Assembly (NCBI GenBank): GCA_903906425.1
Contig: CAIVKH010000160.1
Coordinates: 51,510-115,509, forward strand
Length of the DNA stretch: 64,000 bases
Direction: 5' to 3'
Source: an uncultured bacterium
Lineage (GTDB): Bacteria; Verrucomicrobiota; Kiritimatiellia; CAIVKH01
The translations under genes and the position numbers were made by a program. The notes under the pieces were generated by a model. The model did no database searches. It had not been told where the DNA came from and was given only the letters and a program-made list of their open reading frames with translations. Positions 58,127 through 64,000 of this stretch are shown piece by piece (position 1 is the first letter of the stretch; every line of letters starts with the position of its first letter).

Positions 58127-61100
58127 TCACGGCGAGGAAATCACGTAGAACCGGCGGGTGGCATTCGTGGCGTCGGCGAAGCTCGCCTCAGTCGCGCCGA
58201 AGACGGAATTCGTCAGCACAGTCCACGATGAAAGCGGCTGCATCAGGTCGGAGCTGGCGAGAACCGTGTAGGGCTGGCCCGGCGTGCCGGTGAAGGTCAT
58301 TTGCGAGCCGGCGGCGGGCGCGGTCAGCGAGGTGAGCGCGGGCTGCGGGTTGTAGTTGAGCTGCGCGGTGGCGGTCGTCGTTGCGTCGGCTTTCACGCGG
58401 ACCCAGTGCGCGGAATAGCCGTCGGGGAAAATGTGGCGCAGCGTCTGGCCGGGCTGCACGGTGAAGCGCGCATATTCGCTCCACGTGTTGTCCGCCGCGA
58501 AATCAACCTCGATGGCGAACGTGACCGGTGATGCGTTGCTGTGCGAAAGCGAAAGCTCCTTCCGGTCATAGCCGTACATCAGATACGGATCGCTCGCCGC
58601 GCCGTTGGTGACGGCGGAATCCTTCCACGGCCCGCCGATGCCGCACGGCGTTCCCATCCGCCACAGATCGTCCACGTTGCCGAACCAGAGCGCGGCCTGG
58701 TCATCGTCGGAGCGGAAAATATGCCCGTCGTTCGTGGCGCTGCCCGCGACGCCGGCGATGACGAACATGCCGCGCCACGAGGCGAAATCGCTGATCAGTT
58801 TGTTGTGCGTCGTGACGGGCCGGATGCGGCGGAAACCTCCGGCGTCCGCGTAGGGAACCTCGTAAAACGTCCCGTGGGCGTTGAGCATTTGCCGCTCGGT
58901 GATCACTTCGCGAAAGCCGCGCGGCCATCCGCTGGCGAACGAGGAATCGTAGGCGGTCAGAGTTTTGGGAAGCCTGTAGCGATTCGTGCCGGTCACGTAG
59001 AGAACCGACGCGGCATCGACAGTGAAGTTCGCGTTTGAAAGGCTGTAGGCGGTTCGAAGCGCGATGTCCGCCGTGACATTGTTCGTCACGCGCAGTTTCA
59101 TCGGCCCGCCGATTTCGTAGAAGGCCGTCGAGGAAAGTCCGCCGGTCGCGCCAAGGAAATTGACGGCGAATTGCAGCGTGGAGGCATCGTTGCTGCGCGG
59201 GCGGATGATTCCATCGGTGCGCGCGACATTCGTCGCAAGCGCGTCGGCGATGCCGGAGAAAAGCTGCGGTGCGGTTGCAGTCGGCAGATTCGCGAGATGG
59301 AAATACGCGGTGACATTCGTCGCGTCGCGATCAGGCGTGAGCCGGACCCACTGCGCGATGAGCGAGGGCGGAAGCACGAACCACGAGTAGCCGTTCGAAG
59401 CGACGGCGATGGTCGCGAGGTTCGACCACGCGCCAGTTCCGCCCGCATCGTAATCGAGCGCGAAGTTCACGGTGTTGGTCGTGCCCTGCCGAAGATGCAG
59501 GACACGCCGCTGAAATCCGGAAACGAAAAAAGCTTCGCTTGGCACATTTGCCGCGACGGAGTCTTCCTTCCACACGCCGCCGAATCCGGCGGGCGCACCC
59601 CATTTCTGCATGTCGGAAAGCTGTCCGAACCACAGCGCGGAATGTGACTGACCCGCGAAGTTGTTGCCGCCGGTGGTCGCGGTCTCGTCGCGGCCCATCG
59701 CGATCTGGCCGTTCCACCAGCAGTAATCCACCGGCATTTTCAGATACGTGCACAACGGCGAGATGCCCGCGGTGTTCGCGGCGGAGAACGTCTTCGGAAA
59801 CGTGTAGAAAAGCCCGTGCATGTGCATCAGCAGCGTGCCGGGGTTGATCTCGCGGATGCGCGGCCACTCGGTGTACCAGCCGTGAAGCGCATCGTGCGTG
59901 TAGCTTCCTTTCGGCAGCCGGAAGTTCCGCCACGCTCCGGCTTCGAGCAGTTTCAGAATCACGGAACGTTTGTCCCAGCCAAGCGACCAAATCACATCGC
60001 TGTCATTCGTCGCGCCGTAGATTCCGCCCGGCCCGGTGATCTCGGTGAAACTCTTCCGCTCGATCGTTGACCACCCGTTCGAAAAATTTGCGCCGGTATT
60101 TTCCGCGAGCAGGCCGGCCGGCCCGTTGAAACCGGGATCGGTCGCGGCGGTCCATCCCGGCTCGCCGTTGTTCGCATAAAGCAGCCGGCCCTGGCCCGAA
60201 TAGCAGCCCTTGCCGTGATTGCCCGCGAGGATCAACCCGTTACCGCTCGTTTGCGTCTGCTCGTCCGACTTCAGCGTCGTGACCGCGAGCGTGTTCACGT
60301 CCACCGTGTAGAAACCCTCCTCCATGCTCGCGAAATAGACCTTGTTCGTCGGGTCCGTCAGGTGCCGCGCCGTCGCGGTGAGCCGCCCCGGCATCGCCGT
60401 GCGCGAGACCGAGCGGACATTCGCATTCGTGTCCACGAAGTACGGCCCGATGATCATCTGCTGCGATTCGCGATGGATCATCCGGTTCGCGTGCGTGCCG
60501 CCGAGGCTTTCGGGCCGCGGAAGCATCGTGAAATTCGTGTCCACCGTCCACAGCTTGTCCGGGCTTGTGCCAGGCGCGCTCGGCGGATACGTGACGAACC
60601 ACAGCCGGTCCGCCCACGGAACCACCGCACCGATGCCGCACTCGCCGTCCGTGCTGAAGACCGTCAGATTCGGATACGTCCCGCTGATGTTCACCACCGC
60701 GTTGCTCTCGACCGCCGGGCCCGAGACGACGGCCGCGTTCACCTCGTCAACGTCGTAACCCCGGTCGGCGCCAAAATCCGTGGTGAAATCGAAATAGCGC
60801 GCCGTGTTCGTGAGCGGATTTCCGTTCTGAAACCAGACGAGGTTCGTCGCGATGCTCGTGAAATTCGTGCCGCCCGCATCGGAAAGTTCGATGTCATAGC
60901 GGGCGCTGGCCGCGCCCCAATCGCGGCCGGTCAGCCGCAGCCGGTACCACACACCGGTCGTAATGCCGGGCAGGCCGTTTGTCGTCAGCCCGCGCCATGT
61001 CGCGCTTGATCCCTGATACGCCTCCCATCGCGCCTGATAACGCAGGTTCACCGTCGGCGCACCGCTGCCCGTTGCGCCGGTCGAATCCGAGATGTGCAGG

Positions 61101-61396
61101 TTGAGCTGCCGCAGCGTCGAATTCGTGACGCGCACGAAACAATCCACGAAAAAATCCTTCGCGCCGGAAAGCGCGACGCCATCGAACCGCGCGCCGAGAT
61201 TATTCGTCGGCGCCAGCGCGGCAAACTTCGCCGTGCCGTTCGCGCCGGTTCCCGTCTGAATAGTCACGCCCTTCGCCACGTTCCACGCATACGAAAACGC
61301 ACCCGACTCGAAGCCATCCTGAACGACCGTCTGCGCGCCGGCGGACGCGGCAAACAGAACCGCGAGGCAAAACGGAATGAAGCGCACTTTGTTCAT
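58127..61396 (-). CDS. Giant secreted beta-rich protein of unknown function
   Basis: 1089 residues from ATG 61396, the start of a signal peptide (RFIPFCLAVLFAASAGA). A longer frame passes through a palindrome pair. An N-terminal jelly-roll-like region (about 25-215, DGFESGAFSYAWNVAKG) is followed by what looks like a propeller of repeated units with NGLILAGNHGKGCYSGQGRLL and two similar segments (SHSALWFGQLSDMQKWGAP and DQAALWFGNVDDLWRMGTP), each followed by FGGVWKEDSV or IGGPWKDSAV. The last 60 residues (GQPYTVLASSDLMQPLSSWT to RRFYVISSP) resemble a C-terminal domain I associate with secreted verrucomicrobial proteins. It is the last member of the glycan-degradation cluster; its enzymatic role is unknown. 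Confidence 0.8.
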   Translation of the reverse strand: MNKVRFIPFCLAVLFAASAGAQTVVQDGFESGAFSYAWNVAKGVTIQTGTGANGTAKFAALAPTNNLGARFDGVALSGAKDFFVDCFVRVTNSTLRQLNLHISDSTGATGSGAPTVNLRYQARWEAYQGSSATWRGLTTNGLPGITTGVWYRLRLTGRDWGAASARYDIELSDAGGTNFTSIATNLVWFQNGNPLTNTARYFDFTTDFGADRGYDVDEVNAAVVSGPAVESNAVVNISGTYPNLTVFSTDGECGIGAVVPWADRLWFVTYPPSAPGTSPDKLWTVDTNFTMLPRPESLGGTHANRMIHRESQQMIIGPYFVDTNANVRSVSRTAMPGRLTATARHLTDPTNKVYFASMEEGFYTVDVNTLAVTTLKSDEQTQTSGNGLILAGNHGKGCYSGQGRLLYANNGEPGWTAATDPGFNGPAGLLAENTGANFSNGWSTIERKSFTEITGPGGIYGATNDSDVIWSLGWDKRSVILKLLEAGAWRNFRLPKGSYTHDALHGWYTEWPRIREINPGTLLMHMHGLFYTFPKTFSAANTAGISPLCTYLKMPVDYCWWNGQIAMGRDETATTGGNNFAGQSHSALWFGQLSDMQKWGAPAGFGGVWKEDSVAANVPSEAFFVSGFQRRVLHLRQGTTNTVNFALDYDAGGTGAWSNLATIAVASNGYSWFVLPPSLIAQWVRLTPDRDATNVTAYFHLANLPTATAPQLFSGIADALATNVARTDGIIRPRSNDASTLQFAVNFLGATGGLSSTAFYEIGGPMKLRVTNNVTADIALRTAYSLSNANFTVDAASVLYVTGTNRYRLPKTLTAYDSSFASGWPRGFREVITERQMLNAHGTFYEVPYADAGGFRRIRPVTTHNKLISDFASWRGMFVIAGVAGSATNDGHIFRSDDDQAALWFGNVDDLWRMGTPCGIGGPWKDSAVTNGAASDPYLMYGYDRKELSLSHSNASPVTFAIEVDFAADNTWSEYARFTVQPGQTLRHIFPDGYSAHWVRVKADATTTATAQLNYNPQPALTSLTAPAAGSQMTFTGTPGQPYTVLASSDLMQPLSSWTVLTNSVFGATEASFADATNATRRFYVISSP

Positions 61397-61512
61397 GAGA
61401 CCCGGCAAACAAGTACCCCGCCGGCGCAAAATAAACCAGACGTGACTGCGCCGCGAAATCCGCAGCCGCCAAATGCCGTGGCTGGCGCGCCGATGGCCCG
61501 CACATCGCAAAC

Positions 61513-61559
61513 TTCCAATCATTGGAACTTTCCGGCCCGCACTTTTCCAATCATTGGAA
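61513..61559. repeat. 32-bp-period palindrome pair, locus 21
   Basis: Exact copies at 61513-61527 and 61545-61559, both central C, upstream of the giant secreted gene. This is the last array before the low-GC islet. Confidence 0.96.
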
Positions 61560-61914
61560 ACCCTGCCGGAGCGCCCCGTCGCGCAGCGACGCATGATCCG
61601 GCCAGCCGTCGCCACGCGACGTCAAGGCCCGGATGGGCCGATGGAAATTAGCCGGTGGCGCAAGCCCCCGATCGCGCGCGCAAAAGATGAATGCGCCTCC
61701 ATCAAGGAGGGGCGACATTCCTGTCACCCAATCAGGAACACCTGACGGCGGCGGGTTTGTCGTCTGATTCATTCACGCCAACGGCGTGAAAAGCCTTCAG
61801 CCCCGGGGTTGGCCGCGTGAGCCCTGGCTTTTACGCGGCCTATCCTGGGAAAAGTTAAAAAAAGCATCTTCAACCCCTTGTTTGTTCATCTGTACTGCCC
61901 CCTTTTCTCGGCGA
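61560..61914. other. Gene-free stretch with two GC-rich hairpins (possible interspersed element)
   Basis: No credible gene is seen. Two inverted repeats occur: CACGCC/GGCGTG (61774-61779 and 61783-61788) and GGCCGCGT/ACGCGGCC (61811-61818 and 61833-61840), the second framed by CCCCGGGG and CCTGGG. The block just upstream (about 61640-61700) resembles repeats I recall from PVC genomes, but I could not check. GC falls sharply after about 61855, marking the edge of the islet that follows. Confidence 0.45.
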
Positions 61915-62178
61915 CTATCTTGCGGCTATCTCAGTCTCAACCCTTTTCGCTGTTTTATAATCCGCCGCAAATCTAACAAATACTTCATCTACCTGTTTGG
62001 AGGGCCCGGATATAAATAGACAGCCTAATTCATGAGCGCCAATATAAACACTTCCCCATAAGCTATGCATCCTCTCTGAATGTTCACCACCTCTTCTAAC
62101 CCAATACATTATTTTATCATCAGCGAGCTTCGCGATGGCGGCTACTTTGTCTATCGTCTCCTGGTTTACGTCTATCAT
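61915..62178 (-). CDS. Small hypothetical protein in low-GC islet
   Basis: 87 residues from ATG 62178, chosen because GGAG lies at the right distance; in-frame ATGs at 62196 and 62235 lack one. The sequence starts MIDVNQETIDKVAAIAKLAD, helical at first, with SVYIGAHELGCLFISGPSKQ in the middle and a charged helical end. No family, signal peptide or membrane helix is recognised. Base composition is much lower in GC than the rest of the window and agrees with the next gene, so both were probably acquired together. Confidence 0.6.
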   Translation of the reverse strand: MIDVNQETIDKVAAIAKLADDKIMYWVRRGGEHSERMHSLWGSVYIGAHELGCLFISGPSKQVDEVFVRFAADYKTAKRVETEIAAR

Positions 62179-62313
62179 GGCTTTCTCCGGACTCATCGTT
62201 GCAGCGTCTCGCTTCAGACAAGCACGATCTTTCATGTCAGATTGAGTTGGCTAACATTGGGAGCCTCGTGTGTGTTAGTCGCTCGGCCGCCCTCCGCTGT
62301 GCATCTGCAGGCC

Positions 62314-63540
62314 TCAATACCGAATTTGGTTAAACGTTAGTGTATGCAATCTATCTTTTGCTTCTTCTGCTGTTCGACAGCCATCCTGCCTGTCTTCCTG
62401 CGCGATTTTCGCCAACACCGCCTGATCAGTGAGTTTACGAATGGCATAGGCGCAATACACTTTGCATGTACTGTCCAGTGCGATTTTCGCCAGCACCGCC
62501 TGATCAGTGATGCAATCAAAAGCAGCACCGCGAACATTAGTATCAGCGGTTTCGTCTTTAATCAAATTCATCAGCATTACTTGGTCGGTGATTTTTTTGA
62601 TGGCTGCCTGCCGAACGGAATAGTCCTCATCACCAGCAAGGGCGATTTTCGCCAACGCAGCTTGATTGGTGAGCCCTTCAATTACAGCAAAATTGAAATA
62701 TTTATAGCCGTTCTTCTGATAGATATTCATCAGCAAGTCTTGATCGGTGAGTTTTTTGATGGCGTCCGCGCGATACACTTCGTAGTCGCACTCAGCTATA
62801 CCAGTGTAATCAGTAGTAAGGGCGATCTTCGCCAACGCAGCTTGATTGGTGAGTCCTACAATTACAGCACGGCGGTGAGCATTATCTACGTTCTCCTGAA
62901 AGATTTTTTCCAGCAATGCTTGATCTGTGAGTTTCGCCACAGCAGCACAACGAACCTCCAGATGTTTGGCCTTTAGGGCATACTTAACGAGCAGTGTCTG
63001 GTCTGTTGTCTCCGGCAACTGTTCAACCTTCAAGTAGTCATTCGCATGAATACCGAGCAGAACCAGGACAATGATTGTAAGACAAGCCAGTCCTCCAATG
63101 ATGATTTTGAATAGTCCAATGACTTCCGTTTTCCCGGACGCAGGTTCAGGTGCCGGTTCTTCCTTCAGCGTTACGAAATAGAATGATTTTTGGTCTTTCC
63201 ATTCAGGCTTTAAATCAGCTACTACCGCGCGAACCATGTAATGTGACTGATCTACACGCTCGACTATCCTTGCGATTTGCTCAGCATCGTACACGGGCAG
63301 CACATGGACCATCCCTTTCGATGTTTTTTGGGCGAGTTGGGACGCAAACTGGGCTGCAGCAGCAGCCCCATATACATATTTGTTGCTGAACTTCTCAACA
63401 TGAGATTCCAGGAAGAGAACATTGACACAGCCTTGGAGGGCACCAGTAGGCCGTGCCACAACGGCGAAATCATACACCCGTGCTTCCACTCGTTCAGGCG
63501 TCGCCGGGTTTGTTGTGGACGGGATGCTAAATGAACTCAT
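62314..63540 (-). CDS. Membrane protein with tandem LTDQ-type helical repeats
   Basis: 408 residues from ATG 63540. Residues 1-130 are soluble, with FAVVARPTGALQGCVNVLFLESHVEKF near the start. One membrane helix is at about 144-164 (FKIIIGGLACLTIIVLVLLGI). After residue 178 come eight tandem units of roughly 25-45 residues that each start with LTDQ, LTNQ or ITDQ and continue xLLxKIA, with VRxxAVxK spacing between. They look like HEAT- or LRV-like alpha repeats that bind proteins. Near-identical DNA units (for example 62640-62670 and 62820-62850) show recent unit duplication. Low GC and the absence of palindrome arrays around it suggest transfer. Function unknown. Confidence 0.8.
   Translation of the reverse strand: MSSFSIPSTTNPATPERVEARVYDFAVVARPTGALQGCVNVLFLESHVEKFSNKYVYGAAAAAQFASQLAQKTSKGMVHVLPVYDAEQIARIVERVDQSHYMVRAVVADLKPEWKDQKSFYFVTLKEEPAPEPASGKTEVIGLFKIIIGGLACLTIIVLVLLGIHANDYLKVEQLPETTDQTLLVKYALKAKHLEVRCAAVAKLTDQALLEKIFQENVDNAHRRAVIVGLTNQAALAKIALTTDYTGIAECDYEVYRADAIKKLTDQDLLMNIYQKNGYKYFNFAVIEGLTNQAALAKIALAGDEDYSVRQAAIKKITDQVMLMNLIKDETADTNVRGAAFDCITDQAVLAKIALDSTCKVYCAYAIRKLTDQAVLAKIAQEDRQDGCRTAEEAKDRLHTLTFNQIRY
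62395..62960. repeat. Tandem DNA repeats encoding the LTDQ protein units
   Basis: The motif GCGATTTTCGCCAACGCAG and close variants recur about six times across this span, reflecting duplicated protein repeats. Confidence 0.7.
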
Positions 63541-63673
63541 AAATAATGAATACTCCGGATAGAAAATTGTTAGAGCGCGCACCGGGCGAAGAGGGTCAGT
63601 CCGTACATACGAACATTTGTTACTCTCAACTCGTTTGCCTATCAAATCCTTTTCTCATCTCGGTGATGAGCGT

Positions 63674-63849
63674 TCACATCTGTTGCAAGCGCGTGAGGAT
63701 TTCGTCTTGTCGGCTGGCGATGGCGTGACCTGACGGCGGGGGGCAGAGCACTTGCTTGGAGGCGAGCTGGCCGTTTTGGTCGGTGTAATAAATGGTATCC
63801 ACGATGATGTTCCAGGTCTTGAGGTTCGTTTATCGCGAATCAGAACCAT
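63674..63849 (-). pseudogene. Small frameshifted gene of unknown function
   Basis: From ATG 63849 the frame reads MVLIRDKRT. One base appears to be missing near 63824, and the sequence resumes in the next frame as LKTWNIIVDTIYYTDQNGQ and continues to a TGA at 63674, ending DEILTRLQQM. Joined, the product would be about 58 residues with natural-looking composition. Either frame alone is poor. This may be a real frameshift or a sequencing error. It lies 22 bp after the partial gene at the right edge and has returned to high GC. Confidence 0.5.
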
Positions 63850-63871
63850 AGGGCGCCCCACCTTGCCGCCA

Positions 63872-64000
63872 TCACGCGCCGATTTCGGTGCTCATCAGCA
63901 GGCCGCTGGCGAAATGCAGGATCGTGTAGCCGCCTTCGAGCCGCGGCACCATGATGTCCTGCGTGACGCCGCGCGTGGGCCGCCAGGCCTTGCTCGCGTC
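63872..64000 (-). CDS. C-terminus of an unknown gene, truncated by the right edge
   Basis: The frame is open from the window edge to a TGA at 63872, giving 42 residues: WRPTRGVTQDIMVPRLEGGY in the middle and a hydrophobic ILHFASGLLMSTEIGA end. The codon pattern is typical of the high-GC part of the window. No family can be named from this fragment. The following small frameshifted gene on the same strand suggests they were one unit. Confidence 0.5.
   Translation of the reverse strand, partial: DASKAWRPTRGVTQDIMVPRLEGGYTILHFASGLLMSTEIGA

Noticed and set aside
1..64000. tRNA or rRNA genes
   Set aside because: Gaps between genes were read on both strands; none shows a cloverleaf with a T-loop consensus or rRNA-like sequence, and most are filled by palindrome arrays.

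Overview
The window looks like a chromosomal segment of a free-living, GC-rich bacterium of the PVC superphylum, most likely Verrucomicrobiota. That is inferred from gene content, not from a marker-gene search. The supporting genes are Tat-exported Gfo/Idh/MocA oxidoreductases, secreted xylose-isomerase-like TIM barrels, a ThuA/HEAT protein, a DUF1080 protein, a GH95 fucosidase, and an ECF sigma factor next to a zinc-finger/von Willebrand protein. No rRNA, tRNA, CRISPR array or complete insertion sequence was seen.

Layout. 1-13020 (minus strand): secreted carbohydrate-related genes, namely a large TIM-barrel enzyme cut by the left edge, two sugar isomerase/epimerase-like proteins, two Gfo/Idh/MocA oxidoreductases, a nitroreductase-like protein and a HEAT-ThuA protein. 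13100-23673: housekeeping genes, namely CCA-adding enzyme, a TlpA-like lipoprotein, a PHP phosphoesterase, glycogen phosphorylase, oligoribonuclease, a ketose 3-epimerase and gatC-gatA-gatB. 23783-37190 (minus): a sigma-factor locus with an ECF sigma factor, a 1511-residue zinc-finger/secretin-N/vWA protein, two small exported proteins, a 2216-residue internally duplicated membrane protein and a small tyrosine phosphatase. 37460-40209: a beta-propeller protein and a membrane-anchored unknown. 40463-47969 (plus): a polysaccharide synthesis and ABC-export cluster. 48030-61396: a glycan-degradation cluster (SGNH hydrolase, DUF1080, FAD oxidoreductase, GH95, MFS transporter, GH16, GH16-GH43, giant secreted protein). 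61857-63670: a lower-GC islet with an LTDQ-repeat membrane protein. 63674-64000: a frameshifted small gene and the end of another gene.

The most striking signal is not a gene. A 15-bp palindrome, TTCCAAT-S-ATTGGAA, occurs 46 times at 21 loci, always as two or four copies spaced exactly 32 or 33 bp start to start (about three helical turns). The 17-18 bp linkers are mostly GC-rich in the middle. Between 3.4 and 61.6 kb, 20 of the 22 intergenic gaps of about 60 bp or more contain exactly one array. Overlapping or closely packed genes have none, and the low-GC islet at the right end has none. Six loci touch coding sequence: three supply the last codons and stop of a gene (Phe-Gln-stop), two lie in signal-peptide starts, and one is read in frame in the middle of the giant duplicated protein, where it looks like a gene-fusion scar. 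This array family is my best candidate for an undescribed system, such as sites for a genome-wide dimeric DNA-binding protein or a mobile palindromic element that marks transcription-unit boundaries.
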